DNA of 64,000 nucleotides from CADEEN01 sp963783785. GTDB lineage: Bacteria; Pseudomonadota; Gammaproteobacteria; Burkholderiales; Burkholderiaceae_C. The stretch spans positions 62,001-126,000 of the forward strand of contig CAWAOQ010000009.1 in the NCBI GenBank assembly GCA_963783785.1, read 5' to 3'. The first letter of the stretch is position 1. The number at the start of each line of letters is the position of its first letter. Shown piece by piece: positions 27,007 to 35,674 of this stretch. Both the position numbers and the translations under genes were made by a program. The notes below the pieces were generated by a model. That model had not been told where the DNA came from and did not search any database. It saw only the letters and a list, made by a program, of their open reading frames with translations.

Positions 27007-27711
27007 TCAGGCCGACAGGAAACGGTACAGGTTGCGCAGCATCGCGGCGGTCGCGCCCCAGATGAAGTACGGCTCGCCGCTGCCGTCCGGTCGCGGCCAG
27101 GGCATCGAGAGGAACTCGCGTCGTTGACCGGCCAACTCAAACGCGTGCCGTTGGTGGTGCGCCGGTGTCATCAGGAAAGAGAGCGGCACCTCGAAGGCGT
27201 CGGCAACCTCGTGCGCATCCAACGCCAGCGTGAACGGCGGCCGCACCAATGCCACGACCGGCGTGACGGTGTAGTGCGTCACGGTCCGGTACTCGGGCAA
27301 CGAGCCGATCACTTCGACATGATGCCGCGCCAGGCCGACCTCCTCTTCGGCTTCGCGCAACGCCGTGGCCACCGCGTCGGCATCGCCAGCCTCGGCGCGG
27401 CCGCCGGGAAAACTGATCTGGCCGGCATGGTCGCGCAGGTGGGCCGTGCGCTGCGTCAGCAGGACCGTGAGACCCTCGTCCCGCAGGACCAGCGGCACCA
27501 GCACAGAAGCTGGCGCGCTGTCGCGGCCTTCGAAGATGCGACCATCACCCCGCGTCTCCGGCTCCCAGCGCGGCGGCGATGCGAAGCGTTGGCGCAACGC
27601 ATGCGCATCGAGCCGACCCGCATCGACTGCCGGCAAGTGGAGGTCACGACCCAGAACCGGAACGGCGCGCGGGTTCAGGATCAGCGGGCGGGAAGTCGTG
27701 GCGGCAGCCAT
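27007..27711 (-). CDS. CoA pyrophosphatase-like Nudix hydrolase
   Basis: The 234-residue Nudix protein has the full Nudix box GGRAEAGDADAVATALREAEEEVGL (broken here for clarity as GGRAEAG, then REAEEEVGL, 17 residues between their starts). Preceding it are LLTQRTAHLRDHAGQISFPGG (LLTQRTAHL and GQISFPG), the pattern of NudL-type CoA diphosphatases. The start at 27711 is supported by TATGCT ending 7 nt upstream; ATGs at 27723 and 27732 are alternatives. It lies just beyond the rplS terminator on the same strand, so it likely has its own promoter. Confidence 0.88.
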   Translation of the reverse strand: MAAATTSRPLILNPRAVPVLGRDLHLPAVDAGRLDAHALRQRFASPPRWEPETRGDGRIFEGRDSAPASVLVPLVLRDEGLTVLLTQRTAHLRDHAGQISFPGGRAEAGDADAVATALREAEEEVGLARHHVEVIGSLPEYRTVTHYTVTPVVALVRPPFTLALDAHEVADAFEVPLSFLMTPAHHQRHAFELAGQRREFLSMPWPRPDGSGEPYFIWGATAAMLRNLYRFLSA

Positions 27712-27736
27712 GGCACCAAGCATAGAACGCAAACGA

Positions 27737-27760
27737 CAAAGCCGCCCGAAGGCGGCTTTG
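27737..27760 (-). terminator. Intrinsic terminator of the rpsP-rplS operon
   Basis: The perfect 10-bp stem CAAAGCCGCC / GGCGGCTTTG has a TTCG tetraloop on the minus strand and is followed by TCGTTTG. It lies 20 nt after the rplS stop. Confidence 0.85.
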
Positions 27761-27780
27761 TGACGGCGAGTCGGGGCAGC

Positions 27781-28134
27781 TCAGGCGAGCTTCTCCTTGA
27801 TGCGCGCCGACTTGCCCGAGCGATCGCGCAGGTAGTAGAGCTTGGCGCGTCGAACATCACCACGACGCTTGACATCGATAGCGGCGATGAGCGGGCTGTG
27901 CAGCTGGAACGTGCGTTCGACGCCTTCGCCGCTGGAGATCTTGCGCACGATGAAGCTGGAATTGAGGCCGCGATTGCGCTTGGCGATCACGACACCTTCG
28001 TAGGCCTGCACCCGCTTGCGGGTGCCTTCGACGACGTTGACGCTGACGATCACCGTGTCGCCGGGGGCAAAGGCCGGGATTTTCTTGCCCAGGCGAGCGA
28101 TTTCTTCCTGCTCGAGGGTTTGGATCAGATCCAC
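27781..28134 (-). CDS. rplS: 50S ribosomal protein L19
   Basis: The 117-residue ribosomal protein sits at the 30S-50S interface. It shows FAPGDTVIVSVNVVEGTRKR, VQAYEGVVIAKRNRGLNSSF, IVRKISSGEGVERTFQLHSP and the ending RRGDVRRAKLYYLRDRSGK. The length is standard. It is the last gene of the conserved rpsP-rimM-trmD-rplS operon. The 110 bases between trmD and rplS contain AAATTATAG, possibly an internal promoter or start of a separate transcript. Confidence 0.97.
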   Translation of the reverse strand: MDLIQTLEQEEIARLGKKIPAFAPGDTVIVSVNVVEGTRKRVQAYEGVVIAKRNRGLNSSFIVRKISSGEGVERTFQLHSPLIAAIDVKRRGDVRRAKLYYLRDRSGKSARIKEKLA

Positions 28135-28244
28135 TTGAGGTACTCCTGTTGATCGTGCCGGCGGCTTGTTGGGGGGTGGTGCATGGCTGCCATGCGTTGC
28201 ATCGGCAGCATTCGGATCCCGGCAGAGGATCGAAAAGCCGCAAA

Positions 28245-29003
28245 TTATAGCCCGAGAGAGGCCAGAAAGCGTTCGTCGGCGGCGCCGAGCCGGCCAGCGG
28301 CGCGCGCGGCGGCGATCAGATCGGGGCGCCGCCGGGCCGTGAGCTCGAGCGAACGTTCACGGCGCCAGCGTTCGATCTCGGCATGGTGGCCAGACAGCAG
28401 CACCGCGGGCACCGTCGCACCGCCCATGGCAGGGGCCAGGCTCTCTGGCCGACTGTAGTGCGGGCAATCGAGCAGACCGTCGTCGCCAAAGCTGTCTTGC
28501 CGGTGCGACTGCTCATCGCCGAGCACGCCTGGCTGCAGACGAGCCACGGCGTCGAGCAGCGCCAGCGCGGGCAGTTCTCCGCCCGACAGAACGAAATCGC
28601 CGAGGCTCAGCTCGTGCGTGACGTGGCGGTCCAGAAAACGCTGATCGATGCCCTCGTAGCGGCCGCACAGCAGCACTGCACCGATGCCGGCCGCGAACTC
28701 GCGCACCACCGTCTGGTCGAGCCGCCGCCCCGTCGGCGTGAAGTGGACCACGGGTGGCGCGACGCCACCACGGTCGGCGAGCGCCGCCGCCAGCGCGCGC
28801 TCGAGTGGCTCGGCCAGCAACACCATGCCGGGCCCGCCGCCGAACGGCCGGTCGTCGACACGCCGGTAGGTGCCCTCACCGAAGTCCCGCAGTGGCCACA
28901 GCCGCACGTCGACCAGGCGCGACTCGAACGCGCGGCGCGTCACGCCGAGCGTCAAGTGGGGCGCAAACAACTCGGGGAACAGGGTCAGGACATCGAAGCG
29001 CAT
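28245..29003 (-). CDS. trmD: tRNA (guanine-N1)-methyltransferase
   Basis: The 252-residue SPOUT methyltransferase makes m1G37 in tRNAs, preventing frameshifts. Seen are MRFDVLTLFPELFAPHL, DDRPFGGGPGMVLLAEPL, LLCGRYEGIDQRFLDRHV, the SAM-binding knot SLGDFVLSGGELPAL and a final ARRRPDLIAAA. The start at 29003 lies 4 nt after the rimM stop. Confidence 0.97.
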   Translation of the reverse strand: MRFDVLTLFPELFAPHLTLGVTRRAFESRLVDVRLWPLRDFGEGTYRRVDDRPFGGGPGMVLLAEPLERALAAALADRGGVAPPVVHFTPTGRRLDQTVVREFAAGIGAVLLCGRYEGIDQRFLDRHVTHELSLGDFVLSGGELPALALLDAVARLQPGVLGDEQSHRQDSFGDDGLLDCPHYSRPESLAPAMGGATVPAVLLSGHHAEIERWRRERSLELTARRRPDLIAAARAAGRLGAADERFLASLGL

Positions 29004-29007
29004 CGCA

Positions 29008-29613
29008 TCAGTAGTCCAGGCCCCAGTCGACGCGGATCTGCTTTGCGATCAGGTCAACTGCGTCGATGTAGGCGGCGACGAAAGGAATCAGGCGCTCGGC
29101 CAGTTCCGGCGCCACATCAGCGGCCGCCTCGAGCGGACGAACACGCAACACGCTGTGCGCGCCGGTGTCGATCAGGCCCGTGACATGGCCGAGCATCACG
29201 CCATCGCGATTGACGACAGACAGGCCAATCAGGTCAACCCAGTAGTACTCGTCCTTGCCGGCGGTCGGGAAACTGCCGCGCGAGACAAAGACACGCGCAC
29301 CTTGGAGTGCTTCGGCAGCCGAGCGGTCGGCCACTTCCTGTGCCATGGCGACGACCAGACCGCCATGCTCGCGCGCCTGGGTGATGCGGAGCAGCGGCGG
29401 CAAGGCCTGCGGTCGCGGCAGGCCGGCTGCCGGCAAGAGGAACCAGCGTCTGGACGAGAAGAGTGCCTGCGGGTCGCTGGCATGCGGCTGCACCTTGAAG
29501 CCGCCCTTGACACCCCACGCGCCGGCAATCCAACCGACCTCGATCGCGTCGACCGGGAAGGCCGGTTGATCGGTCGCTGCCGTGTCGGCGGTCGGCGTCA
29601 GCTGCTTGGCCAT
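29008..29613 (-). CDS. rimM: 16S rRNA processing protein RimM
   Basis: This is a 201-residue 30S assembly factor that binds S19. It has two beta-barrel domains: the N-terminal VDAIEVGWIAGAWGVKGGFKV and the PRC-barrel with DEYYWVDLIGLSVVNRDGV and ending LIPFVAAYIDAVDL. It begins 26 nt after rpsP. The N-terminal 20 residues are Thr/Ala-rich and probably disordered; an internal start is possible but not needed. Confidence 0.96.
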   Translation of the reverse strand: MAKQLTPTADTAATDQPAFPVDAIEVGWIAGAWGVKGGFKVQPHASDPQALFSSRRWFLLPAAGLPRPQALPPLLRITQAREHGGLVVAMAQEVADRSAAEALQGARVFVSRGSFPTAGKDEYYWVDLIGLSVVNRDGVMLGHVTGLIDTGAHSVLRVRPLEAAADVAPELAERLIPFVAAYIDAVDLIAKQIRVDWGLDY

Positions 29614-29639
29614 GCGGCCGCCGCGCTTGACGTCCTAGA

Positions 29640-29888
29640 TCAGGCGCTCGCCTTGGCCTGGCCGATCAGGCGGGCCACGGTCGGCGACACCTGCGCGCCG
29701 ACACCGGTCCAGTAGGCAACGCGGTCGGTCGCGACGCGCAGCGGCTGTTCGCCACCGGCGGCGACCGGGTTGTAGAAGCCGACGCGTTCGATGAAGCGGC
29801 CATCGCGGCGCTCGTGCGAATCGGCAACGACGATGTTGTAGAAGGGGCGCTTCTTGGCACCGGAACGGGACAGACGGATGACAACCAT
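29640..29888 (-). CDS. rpsP: 30S ribosomal protein S16
   Basis: The 82-residue protein starts MVVIRLSRSGAKKRPFYNI and contains ADSHERRDGRFIERVGFYNP, both diagnostic of S16. The ATG at 29888 has AAGGA 8 nt upstream. It is the first gene of the operon continuing to rimM, trmD and rplS. The leader of about 150 nt up to the promoter at 30046 is long enough for regulation, but no known motif is seen. Confidence 0.97.
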   Translation of the reverse strand: MVVIRLSRSGAKKRPFYNIVVADSHERRDGRFIERVGFYNPVAAGGEQPLRVATDRVAYWTGVGAQVSPTVARLIGQAKASA

Positions 29889-30045
29889 GGCGTTTCCTTG
29901 AAACTTGAGCTCGTTCGTCCGCCGCACCAGGAGACACACAGGTCGGACAGATCGTTCATGCGCTGCGCACCGGAGTTGCGATAGCACGCGCGACTCGGCG
30001 CCGTAGATACGCCAGTCACCCGACCAGCCGCCGCCGAAACCGCGC

Positions 30046-30051
30046 ATTATA
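30046..30051 (-). promoter_or_regulatory. Consensus -10 element (TATAAT) of the rpsP operon
   Basis: A perfect TATAAT lies on the minus strand 158 nt upstream of rpsP, in the divergent spacer with the GNAT gene. No good -35 is seen 17 nt upstream. Confidence 0.55.
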
Positions 30052-30079
30052 GACTTGGTGCTTGCGACAGCCACCTGCC

Positions 30080-30616
30080 ATGACACCGCCGCTGATCATC
30101 CGCCCCAGCATTGCCGCCGACCTGCCCGACCTCACCCGCATCTACGGCCACGCCGTCGCGCACGGCACGGGTACTTTCGAACTCGATATCCCCGACGAGG
30201 CAGAAATGTCGCGCCGACGCGGCGACGTGCTGGCCAAGGGATTGCCGTGGCTGGTTGCGACGCGCGCCGGTGTCGTGATCGGCTACGCGTACGCCAACCA
30301 TTTTCGACCACGTCGCGCCTACCGCTTCTGCCTGGAAGACTCGATCTACCTCGACGCCTCCACGCAGGGTCAGGGCGTCGGCCGCGTGCTGCTGGCTGAG
30401 CTGCTGGCACAGTGCGAGGCGCGCGGCGCGAGGCAGATGCTGGCGGTGATCGGGGACTCGGCCAACGCGGGCTCGATCGGCGTGCACCTGGCCTGCGGAT
30501 TCGAGTCCGCCGGCATGCTCAAGGCGGCGGGCTGGAAGTTCAATCGCTGGCTGGACGTGGTGCTGATGCAGAAGAGCCTCGGCGATGGCAGCACGAGCGC
30601 ACCGGACGACCGCTGA
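30080..30616 (+). CDS. GNAT N-acetyltransferase, phosphinothricin acetyltransferase (Pat/Bar/MddA-like)
   Basis: This is a 178-residue GNAT acetyltransferase. The N-terminal PLIIRPSIAADLPDLTRIYG, ANHFRPRRAYRFCLEDSIYL and the acetyl-CoA loop QGQGVGRVLLAELL (motif A) are typical of the L-phosphinothricin/methionine sulfone acetyltransferase group. It also has CGFESAGMLKAAGWKF. The natural substrate is probably a methionine derivative. It diverges from rpsP. TGATG couples it to the following gene. Confidence 0.88.
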   Translation: MTPPLIIRPSIAADLPDLTRIYGHAVAHGTGTFELDIPDEAEMSRRRGDVLAKGLPWLVATRAGVVIGYAYANHFRPRRAYRFCLEDSIYLDASTQGQGVGRVLLAELLAQCEARGARQMLAVIGDSANAGSIGVHLACGFESAGMLKAAGWKFNRWLDVVLMQKSLGDGSTSAPDDR

Positions 30617-31056
30617 TGCATTACAAGTCAAAGACGCTGGCGACCTGGATCGCTCTGCTCGGCGGCAGCCTCGGCTGGCACCGGTTCTACCTGCATGGCT
30701 GGCGCGACGCTCTCGGCTGGGTGCACGCGGTGCCCACGCTGGCCGGGCTGATGGGCGTGCGCCGCGCGCTCGAACTCGGCCAGGATGACCGGTTGTCGTG
30801 GTTGCTGCTGCCACTGCTGGGCCTGATGCTGGCGCAGGCCGCGCTATTTGCCATCCTCTATGGACTGACCCCCGACGCACAGTGGGATCAGCGACACAAC
30901 CCTGGCGCGCCGGCGCACCCCACCGGCTGGGGCCCAGTGCTCGGCGTGATCGTGGCCTTGATGGTCGGCGCCACCGCGCTGATGGCCACGATCGCATTCA
31001 GCGGCCAACGCTACTTCGAGTGGCAAGTCGAAGAAGCACGCAAGATCAGTCAGTAG
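30616..31056 (+). CDS. TM2-domain-like small membrane protein
   Basis: The 146-residue membrane protein begins MHYKSKTLATWIALLGGSLG followed by WHRFYLHGW, the G-x-x-G-x-H-x-F-Y pattern of TM2-type proteins. There are about four hydrophobic helices (WIALLGGSLGWHRF, AVPTLAGLMGV, LLLPLLGLMLAQAALFAILY, VLGVIVALMVGATALMATIAF). The function is unknown. Its ATG overlaps the acetyltransferase stop by one base. Confidence 0.75.
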   Translation: MHYKSKTLATWIALLGGSLGWHRFYLHGWRDALGWVHAVPTLAGLMGVRRALELGQDDRLSWLLLPLLGLMLAQAALFAILYGLTPDAQWDQRHNPGAPAHPTGWGPVLGVIVALMVGATALMATIAFSGQRYFEWQVEEARKISQ

Positions 31057-31065
31057 AGCCCAGGC

Positions 31066-32076
31066 TCAGAGCAGGCCGCGGCCGGCCCAGTAGGCCAACG
31101 CGGCCATCAGGGCCGAGGCCGGAATCGTGAACACCCAGGCCCAGACGATGTTGGCGGCCACCCCCCAACGCACCGCCGAAGCCCTGCGCGTCGAGCCGAC
31201 ACCGACGATCGCGCCGGTGATGGTGTGTGTGGTGGATACCGGGATGCCCAGTCCGGAGGCGAGGAACAGTGTGATCGCGCCACCGGTTTCGGCGCAGAAA
31301 CCACCCACCGGCCTCAACTTGGTGATCTTCTGCCCCATCGTCTTGACGATTCGCCAACCGCCGAACATCGTGCCCAGCGCGATCGCGACGTAGCAACTCC
31401 AGATCACCCATGTCGGCGGCAGCTTGTCGGCGGCGCTGGCGTAGCCCGTGGCGATCAACAGCATCCAGATGATGCCGATGGTCTTTTGCGCGTCGTTGCC
31501 GCCATGGCCCAGGCTGTACATCCCCGCCGACATCAACTGCAGCCGCCGAAAGCTGCTGTCGATCCGTTGCGGCCGCGTATCGCGGAAGAGCCAGGCCACA
31601 GCCACCATCAACAGCGAACCGAGCAGGAAGCCGAGCAGCGGCGAGACCAGGATGAAAGCCACCGTCGTCCAGACACCAGCCGCCATCAAGGCACCGGCGC
31701 CGGCCTTGGCCATGACCGCGCCGACGATGCCGCCGATCAGCGCGTGCGAACTCGACGATGGGATGCCGTACCACCAGGTCACGAAGTTCCAGATGATCGC
31801 GCCGATCAGGGCACCGAAGACCACGTAGTGGTCGACCACGCCGGGCATCACGATGCCCTTGCCGACCGTCGCTGCCACCTTCAGCTGGAAAACGAAGATG
31901 GCAACGAAGTTGAAGAAGGCGGCAAAGGCCACCGCCTGGTGCGGCTTCAGCACGCCGGTGGAGACGACTGTGGCAATCGAGTTTGCCGCATCGTGGAATC
32001 CGTTCATGAAATCGAACGCCACTGCCAGCAGCACCAGCAGGGCGATCACCCAGAAGGAGACCTGGACCGCTTCCAT
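31066..32076 (-). CDS. pit: Low-affinity inorganic phosphate transporter Pit
   Basis: The 336-residue PiT-family permease uses the proton gradient. The duplicated signature is present: FDFMNGFHDAANSIATVVST near the N-terminus and GHGGNDAQKTIGIIW in the C-terminal half. It has about ten membrane helices. It lies 19 nt downstream of a DUF47 gene on the same strand, the usual partner that regulates PiT transporters. Confidence 0.94.
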   Translation of the reverse strand: MEAVQVSFWVIALLVLLAVAFDFMNGFHDAANSIATVVSTGVLKPHQAVAFAAFFNFVAIFVFQLKVAATVGKGIVMPGVVDHYVVFGALIGAIIWNFVTWWYGIPSSSSHALIGGIVGAVMAKAGAGALMAAGVWTTVAFILVSPLLGFLLGSLLMVAVAWLFRDTRPQRIDSSFRRLQLMSAGMYSLGHGGNDAQKTIGIIWMLLIATGYASAADKLPPTWVIWSCYVAIALGTMFGGWRIVKTMGQKITKLRPVGGFCAETGGAITLFLASGLGIPVSTTHTITGAIVGVGSTRRASAVRWGVAANIVWAWVFTIPASALMAALAYWAGRGLL

Positions 32077-32095
32077 GCGCAGGCGCCGCGCCGAC

Positions 32096-32743
32096 TCAGG
32101 AACTCTCGAGGACCACGCCCTCGATCAGGTTGGCCACGTCCTCGCAGCGGTCGGTGATCGACTCCAACTGCTCGTAGATGGCCTTCAGCTTGATCAGCTC
32201 GCGCACATCGGCCTGCTCGCGGAACAGACGGCTCATCGCGGCACGCATCACGCGATCGGCATCGGACTCGAGCTGATCGATCTCCTCGCAGGTCTTCAGC
32301 GCTGCCTCGCTGGTCTCAGCTTGGCCGAGTTTGGGCAGCAGCGCCACCACATGGACGACGCGTTCGCAGCAGCGAACTGCCAACTCGCCCAGCCGCACGA
32401 CCTCGGTGGTGATCTCGCGCACGTCGTACAGCGACATCGTTTCGGTGGCGTCCTGCAGCAGGTCGAGCACATCGTCCATCGCATTGATCAGACCGTGGAT
32501 CTGATCGCGATCGATCGGGGTGATGAAGGTCTTGTGCAGCAGGCGGTTGACCTCGGCCGTGATCTTGTCGGCCTGGCGCTCCGCCGCGTCGACTTCGTCG
32601 GCGTGCTTCTGGCGCAGCGCCGGATCGCCGTAGTTGCTGATCATCGACATGAACGCGCGCGCACCATCGGCAATGCGTGCGGCATGTTCATTGAACAGCA
32701 CAAAGAAATTTCCTTCACGCGGCAACAGCTTGCCAAACAGCAT
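32096..32743 (-). CDS. DUF47/TIGR00153 PhoU-like protein, Pit partner
   Basis: The 215-residue all-helical protein starts MLFGKLLPREGNFFVLFNEH and has E-x3-D metal-binding patterns of the PhoU type (DEVDAAERQADKITAEV, EEIDQLESDADRVMR). DUF47 proteins accompany and probably regulate Pit. The ATG at 32743 has GGAGG about 7 nt upstream. No pho box is evident upstream. Confidence 0.9.
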   Translation of the reverse strand: MLFGKLLPREGNFFVLFNEHAARIADGARAFMSMISNYGDPALRQKHADEVDAAERQADKITAEVNRLLHKTFITPIDRDQIHGLINAMDDVLDLLQDATETMSLYDVREITTEVVRLGELAVRCCERVVHVVALLPKLGQAETSEAALKTCEEIDQLESDADRVMRAAMSRLFREQADVRELIKLKAIYEQLESITDRCEDVANLIEGVVLESS

Positions 32744-32905
32744 GGAGACCTCCGTTCGCCGGTGTGCGTTCTCGCCCCATCGGTCTGGCTGACAGTGTAT
32801 TCGCCACCCCGCTCGCCTCAGTCGCGAAGAGCGGCGTTGACGCACCCTCGCGATCAAGACGCTGGAAAGCATGAGCCACGCCGACCGTCCGCACCGGCAA
32901 GGGGT

Positions 32906-33395
32906 TCATCGACCGATCACGTCGACGCGCTGGCCGGTCAGCGCTGCCAACGCTTGGACCACATTGCGGCCATCGGCCAGGCGCAAACTGCGGCGCCAAC
33001 TCAGCCAGCGGCACCAGCACGAACGCGCGCAGCGCCAGTCGCGGGTGCGGCACCACCAGGCCGGGCGAATTGACGCGGCGCTCGCCAAAGAACAGCAAGT
33101 CAAGATCGAGCGTGCGTGGCGCATGGTGATACGGCCGCTCGCGACCGGCGTGCCGCTCGATCACCTGCAGTTCCGCAAGCAGCGCCTGCGGCGTCAGTTG
33201 GGTGCGCAGTTCGGCGACGGCATTGACGTAGTCCGGCCCTCCAGCGTCGACTGGCGCGCTGCGGTAGAACGACGAAACCGCGACGACCCGTGTCTGCAGC
33301 GCTTCGTCGAGACGGCGCAGCGCCTCGCGGAGGTTGGCCTGGGCATCACCGAGATTGGCCCCGAGGCCGACAAAGACCCGCTCCGCGTCGCCCAT
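32906..33395 (-). CDS. folK: 2-amino-4-hydroxy-6-hydroxymethyldihydropteridine pyrophosphokinase, frameshifted
   Basis: This is HPPK of the folate pathway, about 162 residues when corrected. Seen are FVGLGANLGDAQANLREAL, VSSFYRSAPVDAGGPDYVNA, the catalytic HHAPRTLDLDLLFFGERR and VVPHPRLALRAFVLVPLAELAP. After APQ the frame carries one extra A on the plus strand (AAA at 32984-32986). The corrected C-terminus reads LRLADGRNVVQALAALTGQR and stops at 32906-32908. folK is normally essential, so a sequencing error is more likely than a true mutation. pcnB lies 15 nt upstream on the same strand. Confidence 0.87.
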
Positions 33396-33410
33396 CGAGC
33401 GACCATCCCG

Positions 33411-34997
33411 TCAGAGCGCGTCGCCCGGCGGGGCCGGCACGGCGCCACCCACGGCCGGCTTGCGGCGGCGACGGCGGCGCTTCTTGGCTGGCGCGTCACC
33501 GACGGTGGCCTCCGTCGGGTGCGCTGCAGGGCCGCTGTCGCGTCCTTCGCGAGGCTCCCTCGGCTTCCCTGGCTCGTGCGGCACGCCGGCCTCTCGCCCC
33601 TCCCGCGGCTGCGCCCGCTGCGCCTCGCGCGCTGCGGCGATCAAGGCCTCGCGGTCCTCCGCCGAGCCGAGGGCGAAGTCTTCCCACCAGTCGGCCAACT
33701 CGTCGTCAACCTCGCCTGTGTCGGCACGCAACCGCAGGAAGTCATAGGCCGCGCGATAGCGCGGCTGCTCGATCAGCGCATAGGGCGTCGTGCCGCTGCG
33801 TCGCTCGAAACGCGGTTGCATCATCCAGATCTCTCGCATGTCGGTGCCCAGCTTGCCGCGCCCCGAAATGTCGCCGATGCGGGCATCGAATACGGCGTCG
33901 ATGGCCTGCTGCAATGCGGGCCCCGCATGGGCCCCGGTCTGTCGCGCGGCCTGCCAGCGTTCGCGCACCTCGTGCCACAGCAGGCAGGCGAGCAGGAAAC
34001 TCGGGGCCACGCCCTTGTCCTGCTCGACACGCGCATCGGTGTCGGCCAGCGCCGCTTCGATGAACTGCACACGCTGGTTCTTGTGCTTGACGCCGTCGGC
34101 CATCAACGGGTCGAGCAGCGGGAACAGTCGCAACAATCCCTGCTTGCGCAACTCGGCCACGCTGGCCAGCGAATGGCCGGTCTGCAGCAACTTGAACAGC
34201 TCGTCGAACAGTCTTGAGGCCGGCACGTTGTCCAGCAATGCGGCCATCTCTTTGATCGGCGCCCGCGTGGCCGGCTCGATGTCGAAGCCGAGCTTGGCGG
34301 CGAATCGCACCACACGGACGATGCGCACCGGATCCTCGCGGTAGCGGGTAACCGGGTCGCCGATCATGCGCAGTGCGCGATTCTTGATGTCCTTGATGCC
34401 GCCGTGGTAGTCGATGACGACCTGCGTCACCGGGTCGTAGTACATCGCATTGATCGTGAAGTCGCGTCGCGCGGCATCCTCGATCTGCGGCCCCCAGACG
34501 TTGTCGCGCAACACGCGACCGGCCGCATCGACGACGTGGCTCTTGCCAACGAGTTCGCTCCTGGAAGTCTTCTCGTTGCCTTCGACCTGTTCGGCCTGGT
34601 TGGCCTCGAGGTAGGCGCGAAACGTCGACACCTCGACCACCTCGTGGTCCCGACCGCGGCCAAAGATCACGTGCACGATGCGAAAGCGCCGGCCGATGAT
34701 GAAGGCGCGGCGGAACAGGCTCTTGACCTGCTCGGGGGTGGCGTCGGTGGCAACGTCGAAATCCTTCGGCCTGCGCCCTACCAGCAGATCGCGAACCGCG
34801 CCGCCGACGATGTAGGCCGTGTGCCCTGCGTCTTGCAACGTGCGTACCACCTTGACGGCGCGCTCGTCGAGCAACTCGGGGTCGATGCCATGCTCGGTGG
34901 CGGGCACTTCGACCCGCCTGCCGAGCGGGATGCGTGAGCCCTTGCCTGCGCCCTTTGGCGCCTTGCCGAGCAGCTTGTCGATGAACTTGCGGATCAT
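33411..34997 (-). CDS. pcnB: Poly(A) polymerase I
   Basis: The 528-residue class II nucleotidyltransferase adds 3' poly(A) tails that promote RNA decay. Seen are the head-domain signature VGGAVRDLLVGRRPKDFDVATDATP with the two catalytic Asp (written in parts: GGAVRDLL, then KDFDVATDA). It also has RRFRIVHVIFGRG, RRDFTINAMYYD and RYREDPVRIVRVVRFAAKLGF. The C-terminus has a Pro/Glu-rich linker ending in a basic cluster (KKRRRRRRKP), common in beta-proteobacterial PcnB. The start at 34997 overlaps the HAD gene stop (ATGA). Confidence 0.95.
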   Translation of the reverse strand: MIRKFIDKLLGKAPKGAGKGSRIPLGRRVEVPATEHGIDPELLDERAVKVVRTLQDAGHTAYIVGGAVRDLLVGRRPKDFDVATDATPEQVKSLFRRAFIIGRRFRIVHVIFGRGRDHEVVEVSTFRAYLEANQAEQVEGNEKTSRSELVGKSHVVDAAGRVLRDNVWGPQIEDAARRDFTINAMYYDPVTQVVIDYHGGIKDIKNRALRMIGDPVTRYREDPVRIVRVVRFAAKLGFDIEPATRAPIKEMAALLDNVPASRLFDELFKLLQTGHSLASVAELRKQGLLRLFPLLDPLMADGVKHKNQRVQFIEAALADTDARVEQDKGVAPSFLLACLLWHEVRERWQAARQTGAHAGPALQQAIDAVFDARIGDISGRGKLGTDMREIWMMQPRFERRSGTTPYALIEQPRYRAAYDFLRLRADTGEVDDELADWWEDFALGSAEDREALIAAAREAQRAQPREGREAGVPHEPGKPREPREGRDSGPAAHPTEATVGDAPAKKRRRRRRKPAVGGAVPAPPGDAL

Positions 34998-35674
34998 GCT
35001 TGTTCTTCTTTGAAGAGGTTCAAGACGGGCCAGCCGCGCTCGCGCGCTATGGCGGCCAATTCGGGGCCGGGGTTGGTGGCCACGGGGTGGGTCGCCCACT
35101 CGAGCAGGGGCAGGTCGTTGGTGGAGTCACTGTAGACGGTGACTCGATCGAAGTCGGCGTGCCGGCGGCCCTGCATCGCCAGCCATTGCTCGACGCGCAC
35201 GATCTTGCCCTCGCGAAACGACGGTACACCCCGCACGGCACCGGTATAGCGACCGTCACCGTTGCGCACCAACTCCACCGCGATCAGCTCGGCCACGCCG
35301 AAGGCATCGGCGATCGGGCGTGTAATGAACTCGTTGGTCGCGGTCACGATGGCCATCAGATCGCCCGCCGACTGGTGGCGGCGCACCAGCGCCAGGGCAC
35401 GCCGGTCCAGCACCGGCTGCACCACCTCGAGCATGAAGCGTTGACGCATCGCGAGTGCTTCTACCTCGGTGCGACCGCGCCAGGCTGCCGTCGCGAAATC
35501 GATGTAGGCGTCGATGTCGAGTCGGGCCGCCTGGTAGTCCTCGTAGAAGGCATCGTTGCGCCGGCGGAAAGCGTCGCCATCAGCCCAGCCGACTGCCACC
35601 ATGAACTCGCCGAAAGCATGATCGGAATCGGTCTCGATCAGCGTGCCGTCGAGGTCGAACAGCGTCAGGTTCAC
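34994..35674 (-). CDS. HAD-superfamily IB hydrolase (SerB-like)
   Basis: The 226-residue phosphatase has the nucleophile motif LFDLDGTLIETDSDHAFGEF, motif II TATNE, and motif III-IV VTVYSDSTNDLPLLEWATHP. The subclass IB includes phosphoserine phosphatase-like and phosphoethanolamine/phosphocholine enzymes, and the substrate is unknown. It is sandwiched by 4-nt overlaps between hda and pcnB, a fixed arrangement in Burkholderiales. Confidence 0.9.
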   Translation of the reverse strand: MNLTLFDLDGTLIETDSDHAFGEFMVAVGWADGDAFRRRNDAFYEDYQAARLDIDAYIDFATAAWRGRTEVEALAMRQRFMLEVVQPVLDRRALALVRRHQSAGDLMAIVTATNEFITRPIADAFGVAELIAVELVRNGDGRYTGAVRGVPSFREGKIVRVEQWLAMQGRRHADFDRVTVYSDSTNDLPLLEWATHPVATNPGPELAAIARERGWPVLNLFKEEQA

